Below the pieces are notes generated by a model. The model did no database searches, was not told where the DNA came from, and was given only the letters and a program-made list of their open reading frames with translations. Shown here piece after piece: positions 22,948 through 31,395 of a DNA stretch of 64,000 bases. The DNA is from Lentzea atacamensis. Its GTDB lineage: Bacteria; Actinomycetota; Actinomycetes; Mycobacteriales; Pseudonocardiaceae. The DNA lies in NCBI RefSeq assembly GCF_003269295.1, contig NZ_QLTT01000002.1:682001-746000 (forward strand). Reading direction: 5' to 3'. How positions within the stretch are numbered: the first letter of the stretch is position 1; each line of letters opens with the position of its first letter. A program made the position numbers and the translations under genes.

Positions 22948-23396
22948 CGAACCTTCCGCCGCGTACCAGGGGCGTCATCGCGCTGTTGGAGGCCAACTGC
23001 ACGGTCTGCATGATCTGCGCGCGCGAGTGTCCTGACTGGTGCATCCACATCACGAGTCACACCGAGGTGGAGCAGCAGCCGGGGAGTGCCCGCCCGCGCA
23101 GCCGCAACGTGCTCGACCGGTTCGCGATCGACTACGGCCAGTGTCTCTACTGCGGCATCTGCGTCGAGGTCTGCCCGTTCGACGCCCTGCACTGGGCGCC
23201 GGAGTTCGGCTATCCGGGCACGGGCTCGATCGACGGCGAGGGTGCCGTCGCGGAGCTGGTCCACGAACGGGACGTGCTCGCCACGTGGGTCGAGAAGGTG
23301 CCGCCGCCACCACCGCTCGACCCGGCCGCGGAGGCTGCGCCGGAAACGGCGACAGGAACCGGCAGGAGGCCTGGTTCGTTGAGAGGTAGGACGTAA
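22944..23396 (+). CDS. orphan NuoI-like 2[4Fe-4S] ferredoxin subunit
   Basis: 150 residues from GTG 22944, overlapping the NuoC-like stop. It has two complete cluster motifs, [12 protein letters not shown] (Cys19, 22, 25, 29) and [12 protein letters not shown] (Cys67, 70, 73, 77). These are followed by [12 protein letters not shown], as in NuoI and in hydrogenase-type relatives, and by a Pro/Ala-rich tail. It would pass electrons from a donor to cluster N2 of the NuoB-like partner. Donor and acceptor subunits are missing locally. The operon ends here, and htpX begins 19 bases later on the same strand. Confidence 0.87.
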   Translation: MTNLPPRTRGVIALLEANCTVCMICARECPDWCIHITSHTEVEQQPGSARPRSRNVLDRFAIDYGQCLYCGICVEVCPFDALHWAPEFGYPGTGSIDGEGAVAELVHERDVLATWVEKVPPPPPLDPAAEAAPETATGTGRRPGSLRGRT

Positions 23397-23415
23397 CAGA
23401 CCCGGAGGCGTAACC

Positions 23416-24276
23416 GTGCACAAGCACTTCAACGGGTTGAAGACGGCCTTGCTGCTCGGCGGGATGAGCGCGCTGATCATCGTGATCAGCGGGCTGTTCG
23501 GCCGGACGGCACTGGTCATCGGCCTGGTGTTGGCCTTGGGCGTGAACGCCTACGCGTACTTCAACTCGGACAAGCTCGCGCTGCGGGCGATGCGGGCGAT
23601 ACCCGTGTCGCAGGTGGAGCAGCCCGTGCTCTACGCGATCGTGCGTGAGCTGTCGCAGAAGGCGCGCCAGCCGATGCCGAGGCTGTACCTGAGCCCGACC
23701 ATCGCACCGAACGCGTTCGCGACCGGCCGCAACCCGCGCAACGCGGCCGTGTGCTGCACCACTGGCATTCTGGACCTGCTCGACGAACGTGAGCTGCGCG
23801 CCGTGCTGGGCCACGAGCTCGCGCACGTCTACAACCGCGACATCCTGATCAGCTGCGTCGCCGGCGCGCTCGCGGGCGTGATCACGATGCTCGCGAACCT
23901 CGCGATGTTCGCCGGCATCTTCGGCGGCGGCGATGACGACGACGGCCCCGGCCCGTTCGGCCTGCTGCTGATCGCGCTGCTCGGCCCGATCGCGGCCACC
24001 GTGGTGCGCCTGGCCGTGAGCCGGTCGCGCGAGTTCCAGGCCGACCAGTCCGGCTCCGAGCTCACCGGCGACCCGCTGGCACTGGCGAGTGCGTTGCGCA
24101 AGATCGAGCTGGGGACGCGGGCGGCGCCGCTCGCACCGGAGCCGGAGGTGGTGTCGCAGAGCCACCTGATGATCGCGAACCCGTTCCGCCAGGGGGAGCA
24201 GTTCGCGAAGTGGTTCTCGACCCACCCGCCGATCGCCGACCGCATCCGCAGGCTCGAGGAGATGGCCCGTCGTTAA
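23416..24276 (+). CDS. htpX: HtpX-like membrane M48 zinc metalloprotease
   Basis: 286 residues from GTG 23416. Two N-terminal membrane helices (about 8-50) are followed by the metalloprotease core with HELAH (His133, Glu134, His137) and the third zinc ligand Glu206 in SREFQAD. A third hydrophobic region (about 150-195) lies between them. HtpX degrades misfolded membrane proteins at the cytoplasmic face. Only 19 bases separate it from the NuoI-like gene, so it may be co-transcribed with the LysR-controlled mini-operon. It overlaps the convergent rfbA by four bases. Confidence 0.93.
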   Translation: MHKHFNGLKTALLLGGMSALIIVISGLFGRTALVIGLVLALGVNAYAYFNSDKLALRAMRAIPVSQVEQPVLYAIVRELSQKARQPMPRLYLSPTIAPNAFATGRNPRNAAVCCTTGILDLLDERELRAVLGHELAHVYNRDILISCVAGALAGVITMLANLAMFAGIFGGGDDDDGPGPFGLLLIALLGPIAATVVRLAVSRSREFQADQSGSELTGDPLALASALRKIELGTRAAPLAPEPEVVSQSHLMIANPFRQGEQFAKWFSTHPPIADRIRRLEEMARR

Positions 24277-25145
24277 CGGGTGCCCTTCGCCACGGCCATG
24301 AGGTACTCGCCGTACCCGGACTTGCCGAGCTTCTCACCGAGCGCGTAGCACTCCTGCGCGGAGATGAAGCCCATGCGCAGCGCGATCTCCTCGGGACACG
24401 CGATCCGCACACCGGTCCGGTGCTCCAGCACCTGCACGAACTGCCCGGCCTCGAGCATCGAGTCGTGCGTGCCGGTGTCGAGCCACGCGAACCCGCGGCT
24501 CAGGTCCACGAGGTGCGCCCGGCCCTCGCGCAGGTACGCGAGGTTGACGTCGGTGATCTCCAGCTCGCCGCGCGGCGACGGCTTGAGGCTGCGGGAGATG
24601 TCGACCACACCGTTGTCGTAGAAGTAGAGCCCGGTGATCGCCCGGTTCGACTTCGGCTGCGCGGGTTTCTCCTCGATGGAGAGGAGCTTGCCGTTCGCGT
24701 CGACCTCGCCCACGCCGTACCGCTCGGGATCCTTCACCTGGTACCCGAACAGCACGCAGCCATCCAAAGTGGACGCGTGGTGCTGCAGCGTGCTGGAGAA
24801 ACCCTGGCCGTAGAAGATGTTGTCGCCCAGCACCAGCGCGACGTCGTCGTCACCGACGAAGTCCGCGCCGATGATGAACGCCTCCGCGAGCCCGTTCGGC
24901 GCGGCCTGCTCGGCGTAGGCGAAGCTCATGCCCCACTGGGACCCGTCGTCCAGCAGCCGCCGGAACAGCGGTAAGTCCGTCGGCGTGGAGATGATCAGCA
25001 CTTCCCGGATGCCGGCCAGCATGAGCACCGACAGCGGGTAGTAGATCATCGGCTTGTCGTACACCGGCAGCAGCTGCTTGGAGACCGCCTGCGTGATGGG
25101 GTGCAGGCGGGTCCCGCTGCCACCGGCGAGGACGATGCCCTTCAC
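24273..25145 (-). CDS. rfbA: glucose-1-phosphate thymidylyltransferase
   Basis: 290 residues, the normal length. It has the nucleotidyltransferase motif [16 protein letters not shown] at the N-terminus, [34 protein letters not shown], the [20 protein letters not shown] segment, and [13 protein letters not shown]. It forms dTDP-glucose from glucose-1-phosphate and dTTP, the first step to dTDP-rhamnose for cell-wall arabinogalactan linkage or glycosylated products. The other rhamnose genes (rfbB, C, D) are not in this window. The GTG start overlaps the yajQ stop by four bases, so it depends on yajQ translation. Confidence 0.95.
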   Translation of the reverse strand: MKGIVLAGGSGTRLHPITQAVSKQLLPVYDKPMIYYPLSVLMLAGIREVLIISTPTDLPLFRRLLDDGSQWGMSFAYAEQAAPNGLAEAFIIGADFVGDDDVALVLGDNIFYGQGFSSTLQHHASTLDGCVLFGYQVKDPERYGVGEVDANGKLLSIEEKPAQPKSNRAITGLYFYDNGVVDISRSLKPSPRGELEITDVNLAYLREGRAHLVDLSRGFAWLDTGTHDSMLEAGQFVQVLEHRTGVRIACPEEIALRMGFISAQECYALGEKLGKSGYGEYLMAVAKGTR

Positions 25146-25633
25146 CGGTAGTTGGTGAACTGGAGGGCGATGCCGAAGTCGTTGCCCTTGAGCAGGGCGA
25201 TGACGTCCTGCAGGTGGTCCTTCTTCTTGCCGGACACCCGCAGCTGGTCACCCTGGATCTGCGCCTGAACGCCCTTGGGACCCTCGTCGCGAATCTTCTT
25301 GGCGATCTCCTTGGCCTTCTCCGACGAGATGCCCTGCACGAGGTTTCCCGTGACCTTGAACACCTTCCCGGACACCGCGGGCTCGCCCACCTCGAACGCC
25401 TTCATCGAGATGTTGCGCTTGACCAGCTTCTCCTGGAAGACGTCGATCGCCGCCTTGCAGCGCTCCTCGGTCTCGGAGGTGAAGGTGATCGCCTCCTCGC
25501 CGGCCCAGGCCACTGTGGTGTTGGTCCCGCGGAAGTCGAAGCGCGTGCTCAGCTCCTTGGCCGCCTGGTTGAGCGCGTTGTCGACCTCCTGCCGGTCCAC
25601 CTTGCTCACCACGTCGAACGACGGGTCCGCCAC
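25142..25633 (-). CDS. yajQ: YajQ family nucleotide-binding protein
   Basis: 163 residues from GTG 25633, chosen because GAGGAG lies eight bases upstream and the family begins with [12 protein letters not shown]. Two ferredoxin-like halves are seen: [24 protein letters not shown]... and [44 protein letters not shown], with the usual LQFTNYR end. YajQ proteins bind nucleotides or RNA, and some bind cyclic di-GMP. An EAL protein is also encoded in this window at 31396-34002. It heads a two-gene unit with rfbA. Confidence 0.93.
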   Translation of the reverse strand: MADPSFDVVSKVDRQEVDNALNQAAKELSTRFDFRGTNTTVAWAGEEAITFTSETEERCKAAIDVFQEKLVKRNISMKAFEVGEPAVSGKVFKVTGNLVQGISSEKAKEIAKKIRDEGPKGVQAQIQGDQLRVSGKKKDHLQDVIALLKGNDFGIALQFTNYR

Positions 25634-25752
25634 GACTTCACTCCTCAACGATCTCGGGGTCACAGCCAGCGTCGATGCTACTGGGGTACCCCGATTTGGG
25701 GCCTCCCGAAGGGGTTATGTATTGTTCTGCCCGCACCGTTACGGCGGTGTGG

Positions 25753-25833
25753 GGCGGGTTGCCCGAGCGGCCAATGGGAGCGGACTGTAAATCCGTCGCG
25801 AAAGCTACAGAGGTTCGAATCCTCTACCCGCCA
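25753..25833 (+). tRNA. tRNA-Tyr (anticodon GTA)
   Basis: An 81-base class II tRNA. The acceptor arms GGCGGGT (25753-25759) and ACCCGCC (25826-25832) pair, and the discriminator is A. The anticodon GTA is at 25787-25789, the T-arm is AGAGG TTCGAAT CCTCT, and a long variable arm is present as expected for bacterial tRNA-Tyr. CCA is not encoded. A terminator follows. Confidence 0.95.
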
Positions 25834-25839
25834 CAGCAA

Positions 25840-25876
25840 CGATGGGCCTCTGACCAAGCTGGTCAGGGGCCCATCG
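25840..25876 (+). terminator. terminator after tRNA-Tyr
   Basis: A 16-bp stem, left arm 25840-25855 and right arm 25861-25876, with one G-U pair and an AAGCT loop. It starts seven bases after the tRNA and ends 35 bases before the next gene. Confidence 0.8.
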
Positions 25877-25910
25877 TCGTACATCGGCTGTTGTTGCAGA
25901 GGGGGACGCT

Positions 25911-26588
25911 GTGCGCACGCAGATGGCAACCGAAGCGGGAAGATCGACGGCGCCCAGCGAGGACCGCGCGATCGTGGGCCCGAACCTCCTCGCCGTGCTG
26001 GACGGCGTGACGGCGAAACCGGAGACCGGCTGCGTGCACAGCGTCGGCTGGTTCGCCGACCAGCTCGCCGCGGAACTGCTGCGGTTCGCGCACCTCGACC
26101 CGGCTGCGTCGCTGGCAGAGGCCATCAGGCAGACCGGCGAGCTGCACTCGGACGGCTGCGATCTCGATCATCCGGACAGCCCCAGCGCGGCCGTGGGTCT
26201 CGTCCAGATCAAGGACGACGTGCTGCGGTACCTGGTGCTGGGTGACGCCACCGTCGTGGTCGGCACCAAGCGCGAGTTGCACGTCGTGAGCGACACCAGC
26301 ACCAACCGCACGGCTGGCGCGGACCCCGGCGCCGTCTCGCACGCGCGGACGGGTGCAATCCCGCTGCCGGACGTCCGGCGGGTCGCGATCCTCTCCGACG
26401 GTGCCGCGCGGGCGGTCGAGCTGTTCAATCTCTTCGATTGGCCCAAGGCGCTCGAACTGATGGCGGAGAACGGCCCGGACGATCTCATTCGCAAAATGCG
26501 TCAGGTTGAAAAGGAAGACGTCAAGGCTGTCGATTGGCCGCGCAAGAAGGTTTCTGACGACGCGACGATCGTCTATCTGGACCGCTAG
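25911..26588 (+). CDS. PP2C-like protein phosphatase
   Basis: 225 residues from GTG 25911, with AGAGGGGGA upstream. Motifs of metal-dependent Ser/Thr phosphatases are visible though short: SEDRAIVGPNLLAVLDGVT at about 16-34 (acidic pair and DG), SAAVGLVQIKDDVLRYLVLGDATVVV, VAILSDGAARAV, and the closing VSDDATIVYLD. It is smaller than most PP2C domains (about 240-260 residues) and has no regulatory domain. It may dephosphorylate targets of Ser/Thr kinases, which are not encoded here. It lies just behind tRNA-Tyr and 10 bases before a hypothetical gene, probably in one unit. Confidence 0.78.
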   Translation: MRTQMATEAGRSTAPSEDRAIVGPNLLAVLDGVTAKPETGCVHSVGWFADQLAAELLRFAHLDPAASLAEAIRQTGELHSDGCDLDHPDSPSAAVGLVQIKDDVLRYLVLGDATVVVGTKRELHVVSDTSTNRTAGADPGAVSHARTGAIPLPDVRRVAILSDGAARAVELFNLFDWPKALELMAENGPDDLIRKMRQVEKEDVKAVDWPRKKVSDDATIVYLDR

Positions 26589-26598
26589 CCCTGGCTCG

Positions 26599-27054
26599 AT
26601 GGCGGCTGAGCTTTCCGCGCTGGACGTGGTCCTGCGAAACGCGTGCCACGTCCGGCTCGTGGAGGTCCGCGCGTCCAGGCGTGCGATCGTCGTGGACCTG
26701 GCGGAGCCCGAGCGCGATCGCCTGCGCAAGGCGATGGCGGTGAGGTCGTTTTCCGGCATGGTGTGCGCGTGCATGGGTGACGTGCGGTTCGAGGTCCTCG
26801 ACGCGCGACGCGAGCGCCTTGCCGTGGTGCTCCTCCACCACGGGATCACGCTGGCCTGGAGTGACTGGGACGGTCACGGGGTCCTCGCGGACGGCAGGGT
26901 GTTGCTGCGCTGGCTGCACGAGCACGGCTTGACGAAGCGGCAAATCGGGAAAGCCGAAGCTCCCAGCTGGGACGAGGTCGCATACCGCTTGCTCAATGCT
27001 CAAGAGCCGGGCCGCGCCGCTGTGCTGGATCCTTACCAAAAAGTGCGTACCTGA
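26599..27054 (+). CDS. hypothetical protein
   Basis: 151 residues from ATG 26599, ten bases after the PP2C-like stop. No family is recognised. It is soluble, with an alternating pattern (VRLVEVRASRRAIVVDLAEPERDRLRKAMAVRSF, MVCACMGDVRFEVLDARRERLAVVLLHHGITLAW) suggesting a compact alpha/beta or beta-sandwich fold. Co-expression with the phosphatase-like gene is likely from spacing. The stop overlaps the GTACCT half of a palindrome that precedes the imine-reductase operon. Confidence 0.65.
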   Translation: MAAELSALDVVLRNACHVRLVEVRASRRAIVVDLAEPERDRLRKAMAVRSFSGMVCACMGDVRFEVLDARRERLAVVLLHHGITLAWSDWDGHGVLADGRVLLRWLHEHGLTKRQIGKAEAPSWDEVAYRLLNAQEPGRAAVLDPYQKVRT

Positions 27055-27069
27055 CAAAATAGTAGGTAC
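27047..27069. promoter_or_regulatory. operator-like palindrome before the imine-reductase operon
   Basis: GTACCT (27047-27052) and AGGTAC (27064-27069) form a perfect inverted repeat with an 11-base, AT-rich spacer (GACAAAATAGT). It lies 37-59 bases upstream of the 27106 start in an otherwise GC-rich genome, where AT-rich dyads usually mark promoters and repressor sites. The layout suits an HxlR/MarR-type repressor, whose gene is not adjacent. Confidence 0.6.
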
Positions 27070-27105
27070 TTGTCGCGTCAACAGTGGCGAACCGAGTATT
27101 GCCGC

Positions 27106-27924
27106 ATGGCGGAGATCAAGAAAGTGAGCGTGCTCGGCCTCGGCCGGATGGGCGGTGCGCTCGCCGCGGCCCTCGTCGGAGAGGGCCACGACGTGACGGT
27201 GTGGAACAGGACGCCGAAGACGCTGCCCGGCACGAAAAGCGCTGCCACGCCGGGAGAAGCGTTCGAGGCGGCGGATGTCGTCGTCACCTGTCTGTCCACT
27301 CACGACGTTCAGCAGCCGTTGCTGAGCAAGAACATCAAGACGTTGGTCAACCTGACCTCCGGCACACCGGAGCAGGCCCGCGCCACCGCGCGGTGGGCGC
27401 AGGACAACGGCGTCGAGTACGTCGACGGCGTGATCATGGCTGTGCCGCAACAGATCGGCACGCCGGGAGCGAAGATCCTGTACAGCGGTCAGCGGGAGCA
27501 CCACGTCCTGCACGCGTTCGGTGAGCCGGTCCACCTGGGCGAGGACGCCGGGATGGCCGCGCTCCACGACCTGGCCCTGCTCGGCGTCATGTGGTCGGCG
27601 TTCGCCGGCTACCTCCAGGCCGTCGCGTTGCTGGGCACGGAGGGCGTCACGCCGCAGCAGTTCACGCCGATGGCCGTGGAGTTCCTGAACGAGATGGGCG
27701 TCCTGCTGCCCGAGATGGGCGAGGAAACCCGGCACCGCGTCTACGAGACCGACGTGTCCGCGGTGGACATCAACGTCTCCGGCCTGCGCATGCTCGCCGA
27801 CACCGCCGCGCAGCAAGGTGTCGACGCCGCCCTGCCGGAGGCACTGCACGACCTGTTCCGGCGCGCCCAGCAGAAGGGCCACGGCGCGCACAGCATCGCG
27901 AGCGTCATCGAGGTGATCCGATGA
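27106..27924 (+). CDS. NADPH-dependent imine reductase-like protein
   Basis: 272 residues from ATG 27106. The Rossmann motif [30 protein letters not shown] (11-40) fits the beta-hydroxyacid dehydrogenase superfamily. [49 protein letters not shown] is the pattern of imine reductases and their relatives. The C-terminal half is helical and would form the swapped dimer. It should reduce a cyclic imine or a related C=N/C=O substrate; the true substrate is unknown. It is coupled to the SDR gene by ATGA and heads an SDR and AhpD-like group behind an AT-rich palindrome. A second member is at 39596. Confidence 0.85.
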   Translation: MAEIKKVSVLGLGRMGGALAAALVGEGHDVTVWNRTPKTLPGTKSAATPGEAFEAADVVVTCLSTHDVQQPLLSKNIKTLVNLTSGTPEQARATARWAQDNGVEYVDGVIMAVPQQIGTPGAKILYSGQREHHVLHAFGEPVHLGEDAGMAALHDLALLGVMWSAFAGYLQAVALLGTEGVTPQQFTPMAVEFLNEMGVLLPEMGEETRHRVYETDVSAVDINVSGLRMLADTAAQQGVDAALPEALHDLFRRAQQKGHGAHSIASVIEVIR

Positions 27925-28655
27925 AGTACCTGGGGAAGAAGGCCGTCGTCACCGGCGGCACGCACGGCATGGGCCGCGCGGTGGTGGACAAGCTGGTCGA
28001 GGGTGGCGCAGAGGTCGTGCTGACCGGCCGCAAGATCGAGCTGGCGGAGGGGATCAAGGCCCACGCCATCCGGTCCGACGCGGCGAACCTCGACGACATC
28101 ACCAAACTCAAAGACGAAGTCGCACAACGGTTCCAGGAGATCGACCTGCTCTTCATCAACGTCGGCCACGCGACGCTGCACGAGTTCCACGAGGTCACGC
28201 CCGACGACTACGACCGCACGTTCGACGTGAACACCAGAGGTGCGTTCTTCACCGCTCAACAGCTGGCGCCGCTCATCAAGGAAGGTGGCTCGATCGTCTT
28301 CACCACGTCGATCGCGCAGACCGGCGGCACCAAGGGGATGAGTGTCTACTCCGGTGCCAAGGCGGCGGTCCGGTCGTTCGGGAGGTCGTTCGCGGCTGAG
28401 CTGGCGCCCAGGAACGTCCGGGTCAACGTCGTCAGTCCCGGCTTCATCGACACGCCCTCCATGGGCGTGACCGGTGTGCCGCAGGACGTTCTCGAAGCCT
28501 TCAAGCGGGAGGGCGACGAGATCACGCCGCTCAAGCGCCACGGCAAGGCGGACGAAGTGGCCGACGCCGTGCTCTTCCTGGCGTTCGAGGCCACCTTCAC
28601 CACGGGTGCCGACCTGCCGGTCGACGGCGGTCTCGGCCAGGGGATCAGCGCCTGA
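27921..28655 (+). CDS. short-chain dehydrogenase/reductase
   Basis: 244 residues from ATG 27921, four-base overlap with the imine reductase. It has the NADP(H) motif TGGTHGMG (11-18), NVGHATLHE in place of the usual NNAG, and the catalytic Ser130, Tyr143 and Lys147 (YSGAK). It ends with [16 protein letters not shown], as in classical SDRs. It acts on an unknown carbonyl or alcohol and, by co-translation with the imine reductase, perhaps in the same detoxification or amine pathway. The long frame opening upstream at 27591 is a shadow of the previous gene. Confidence 0.9.
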   Translation: MKYLGKKAVVTGGTHGMGRAVVDKLVEGGAEVVLTGRKIELAEGIKAHAIRSDAANLDDITKLKDEVAQRFQEIDLLFINVGHATLHEFHEVTPDDYDRTFDVNTRGAFFTAQQLAPLIKEGGSIVFTTSIAQTGGTKGMSVYSGAKAAVRSFGRSFAAELAPRNVRVNVVSPGFIDTPSMGVTGVPQDVLEAFKREGDEITPLKRHGKADEVADAVLFLAFEATFTTGADLPVDGGLGQGISA

Positions 28656-28739
28656 GAAAAAATCTTCGACGAACCTGTCACACCTCCGTCGCGCCTCGGG
28701 TCAACAGGGCAGAAGACGACGAAGACAGGGAGAACGAAG

Positions 28740-29165
28740 ATGAGGATCGCCAACCCGATCATGTCCTTGCCCGGCGCGATGAAGGCCCTGCTGGACCTCT
28801 CGGCGTCCGCCGCCAACACCGGGCTGGACGCTGATCTCGTGGAGTTGATCTGCCTGCGGGTCAGCATCATGAACGGCTGCGGGGCCTGCATCGACTACCA
28901 CAGCAAGTTGCTGCGCAAGGCGAACGTGACGGACGAGCGGATCTACGCCGTCGCCGGCTGGCGTGAGGTGCCGTACTACACCGACGCGGAGAAGGCGGCG
29001 TTCGCACTCGCCGAGGAGATGACGCGTGTGCACGTCAGCGACGCCGTGTGGAACGAGGCGGCGAAGCACTACAGCGAGGACCAGCTCGCGGGACTCACGA
29101 TCGCCATCGGCGCGATCAACCTGTGGAACCGGATCAACGTGGCCACGCAGCAGAAGGTGGCCTGA
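28740..29165 (+). CDS. AhpD/carboxymuconolactone decarboxylase family protein
   Basis: 141 residues from ATG 28740 with GGGAG upstream. The AhpD core is seen in ELICLRVSIMNGCGACIDYHSKLLRKA: Glu35, Cys47, Cys50 and His54, the alkylhydroperoxidase proton-relay arrangement. ALAEEMTRVHVSDAVWNEAAKHY is the second half of the helical repeat. Such proteins are peroxidases or disulphide reductases, often induced with oxidoreductases by reactive electrophiles. It is 84 bases behind the SDR gene and ends at a strong terminator, so the three genes probably form one response unit. Confidence 0.9.
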   Translation: MRIANPIMSLPGAMKALLDLSASAANTGLDADLVELICLRVSIMNGCGACIDYHSKLLRKANVTDERIYAVAGWREVPYYTDAEKAAFALAEEMTRVHVSDAVWNEAAKHYSEDQLAGLTIAIGAINLWNRINVATQQKVA

Positions 29166-29182
29166 GTCCGAAGAAGGTTGAA

Positions 29183-29220
29183 GCCGGCGCGCAAGAGCTT
29201 CCTCTCTCTTGCGTGCCGGC
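29183..29220 (+). terminator. terminator after the imine reductase-SDR-AhpD unit
   Basis: A 15-bp stem (GCCGGCGCGCAAGAG, loop of eight, CTCTTGCGTGCCGGC) with one G-U pair, beginning 18 bases past the AhpD-like stop. Confidence 0.82.
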
Positions 29221-29282
29221 CTCAGCGCGCAGCATACCCCATCTCGAACAAATGTTCGATCTTTGGGCGATCAACACGCCGA

Positions 29283-29519
29283 TCAACTGGCAGCGAGTGC
29301 CGCCCGGCCGTCGTCGGTCAGTTCCGCGCAGACGCGCCGGCCGAACGAGGTGGGCCGCGTCGGGCGCAGCAGTCCGGCGTGCACGAGATCGTGCGTCGCC
29401 ATCTGGTCGCAGCAGGGCAGTCCGTCGACGTACAGCTCGGGTTCCACCCCGCCTGTGACCTCGGCACGCCCTGCGGCGACAGCCCTCAGCATCGCCCTTG
29501 CTCTTCCGCTCAGTTCCAT
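29283..29519 (-). CDS. small hypothetical protein
   Basis: 78 residues from ATG 29519 (MELSGRARAMLRAVAAGRAEVTGG), with a G-rich stretch upstream. The frame is open to 29591, but the extra part is not convincing. The segment VEPELYVDGLPCCDQMATHDLVHAGLL has a winged-helix-like look, with two adjacent cysteines, and resembles small proteins common in Pseudonocardiaceae. No function can be assigned. Single gene. Confidence 0.65.
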   Translation of the reverse strand: MELSGRARAMLRAVAAGRAEVTGGVEPELYVDGLPCCDQMATHDLVHAGLLRPTRPTSFGRRVCAELTDDGRAALAAS

Positions 29520-29657
29520 CTCGACCCCCCAGGCTGTGGTGTCCGAATCGCTAACCCCTTTGTCGTAATAGAGGCCGGATTCGTTCCACAAGTACGGCGT
29601 CGTTTGGGTTCTTCACTTGTGCGAACGAGGCAAGCATGTCTCATTAGGCCGTTCGGG

Positions 29658-30452
29658 TCACTTAGACACGCCGGGGAAAGAGCGCAAAGCAGGGCGGCGA
29701 ACCCACAGCGTCCAGGCCGGCCGGTACCCGTGCGAGTACCAGAACGGCGTAGAGCGCGGGTTCGGCAAAGCGTGGTGGAGCAGCGTCGATGCCACCCCGG
29801 AGCGGTCCAGAACGGCGTGCACGTGCGCCACGAGCGCGCTGCCCGCTCCACTGCGCCGGGCGTCGGGTCGTACGCCGAGATGCCCGAGATACGCGAACGG
29901 GCGGCCGGTCGCGTACCGCTCGATCCAGAGCGCGTCCTCCGGCATGTCGACGTAGACCATGCCGACGGGCGTGTCGCCGCGAACCGCCAGCCACATCGAC
30001 TCGGTGGGGCGGTCCAGCACGGTGGCCAGTGCGGTGCGCAGGTGCTGAGCGCTGTTCGGGCGTTCGGAGACCATGCCGAACGCGGAGTCGTACCTGATGG
30101 TCTCGAGGTTGAGCTCGACCGCGACGTCCAGGTCGGCGTGCGTCGCCGGACGGACTCGCACGTCCGACAGCCGTGGCGGAACGGGATGACCGGCGCGTCG
30201 TTCGGCGATCACGACCAACGGCGCGAAACCGTGCCGGATCAGAGGAAGCGCGTCGGCGGTCTCGTGGCTCGGCAGCGTCACGATCGCCGCGGTGTCCGGG
30301 TCGTCCACGCCGGTGAGCCGGGTCTCCCACTCGTCGAGCAGCGCCGGCAGGTCCCAGCCCGGCCGCCAGTCCAGGCCGTGCACCCGCAGGGCTGACCAGG
30401 TCGGCAGCAGCGAGTCCTCAGCCACCTCGCGGTACGAGAAAATCTCGGTCAC
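29658..30452 (-). CDS. GNAT family N-acetyltransferase
   Basis: 264 residues from GTG 30452. The C-terminal half is a GNAT domain: VRPATHADLDVAVELNLETIRYDSAFG, MWLAVRGDTPVGMVYVDMPEDALWI, and the acetyl-CoA motif YLGHLGVRPDARRSGAGSALVAHVHAVL, with HALPNPRSTPFWYSHGYRPAW at the end. The first 120 residues form a weak second GNAT-like repeat. The substrate is unknown. It is divergent from the PhzF gene with only 31 bases between starts, so promoters must overlap. Longer upstream starts run into the PhzF gene and were rejected. Confidence 0.85.
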   Translation of the reverse strand: MTEIFSYREVAEDSLLPTWSALRVHGLDWRPGWDLPALLDEWETRLTGVDDPDTAAIVTLPSHETADALPLIRHGFAPLVVIAERRAGHPVPPRLSDVRVRPATHADLDVAVELNLETIRYDSAFGMVSERPNSAQHLRTALATVLDRPTESMWLAVRGDTPVGMVYVDMPEDALWIERYATGRPFAYLGHLGVRPDARRSGAGSALVAHVHAVLDRSGVASTLLHHALPNPRSTPFWYSHGYRPAWTLWVRRPALRSFPGVSK

Positions 30453-30483
30453 TGCCTCATCTGAACATGGCAGGGTCGGGCAG

Positions 30484-31236
30484 GTGGAGATCTTCGTAGT
30501 GGATTCGTTCACCGACCGGCCCTTCGCGGGCAACCCGGCCGGTGTTGTGCTCCTGACGGAACCCAGGGACGACGCCTGGATGCAGAACGTCGCAGCCGAG
30601 ATGAAGCACGCCGAAACGGCGTTCGTCACCCCCGACAACCACCTCCGCTGGTTCACGCCGGAGGTCGAGGTGGACCTCTGCGGGCACGCCACTCTCGCCA
30701 CCGCCCACGTGCTGGGCGGGGAGCAGAAGTTCACCACGCGTAGCGGCGTCCTCACATGCGTGAATGACGATGGGTGGATCCGGATGGACTTCCCGGCGGA
30801 CCCGCCAGAGTTGATTGACCCGCCAATCGGACTAGCGGAAGCGCTGCCACATGCGACGATCAAGTCCGTGGCGCGTGGGCGCTTCGACTACCTGATCGAG
30901 TTGGAAAGCGCGGCCGAGGTCCGTTCCTTGCGACCTGATGTCCAAGGACTGACACAGATTTCGTCACGCGGTGTGATCGTGACCGCCATCGGAGACGGCG
31001 ATGTGGACGTCGTGAGCCGATGCTTTTATCCGGCCGTCGGCATCCCGGAGGACCCCGTCACCGGTTCAGCCCACTGCACGCTGGCGTCCTATTGGGTGCC
31101 TCGGCTTCAGCGCGCTGACCTGCTGGCGGAGCAGGCGTCGCCGCGAGGAGGGTTCGTCAGGGCGACCCTCGCCCAAGATCGCGTATTGCTCTCGGGGCAA
31201 GCCGTGACGGTGCTTCGGGGGCACCTGAGTGTGTAA
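30484..31236 (+). CDS. PhzF-family isomerase
   Basis: 250 residues from GTG 30484. Family motifs are complete: the opening FVVDSFTDRPFAGNPAGVVLL, catalytic Glu44 in MKHAETAFV, RWFTPEVEVDLCGHATLATAHVL and the second-domain GIPEDPVTGSAHCTLASYW. PhzF itself isomerises a phenazine precursor, but most relatives are stand-alone epimerase/isomerase-like enzymes of unknown substrate, and no phenazine genes are present. The protein is somewhat short for the family (usually 260-300). It is divergent from the GNAT gene. Confidence 0.88.
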   Translation: MEIFVVDSFTDRPFAGNPAGVVLLTEPRDDAWMQNVAAEMKHAETAFVTPDNHLRWFTPEVEVDLCGHATLATAHVLGGEQKFTTRSGVLTCVNDDGWIRMDFPADPPELIDPPIGLAEALPHATIKSVARGRFDYLIELESAAEVRSLRPDVQGLTQISSRGVIVTAIGDGDVDVVSRCFYPAVGIPEDPVTGSAHCTLASYWVPRLQRADLLAEQASPRGGFVRATLAQDRVLLSGQAVTVLRGHLSV

Positions 31237-31316
31237 CCACGACTGGGTGAATCGACGTCACTAGGGGTGCTCGACCTGCCATTTCGTCCCCCGAGCGGGG
31301 TACATTGGTGCCCCTG

Positions 31317-31349
31317 GAGGGGTCCTGATCGCCAAGTGCGGGACCCCTC
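31317..31349 (+). other. hairpin in the leader of the EAL gene
   Basis: A perfect 9-bp stem (GAGGGGTCC and GGACCCCTC) with a 15-base loop lies about 50-80 bases upstream of the ATG at 31396. It could be a regulatory RNA structure or a terminator for the PhzF gene. There is no U-tract. Confidence 0.4.
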
Positions 31350-31395
31350 AGTCACGCCTAGAGGTCCCCCCACCCCAGGCCGACGAGGAGGCTGG

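Noticed and set aside
24273..25145. Start of a sugar or secondary-metabolite cluster at rfbA
   Set aside because: rfbA stands alone with yajQ; no rfbB/C/D, glycosyltransferase or biosynthetic genes are adjacent.
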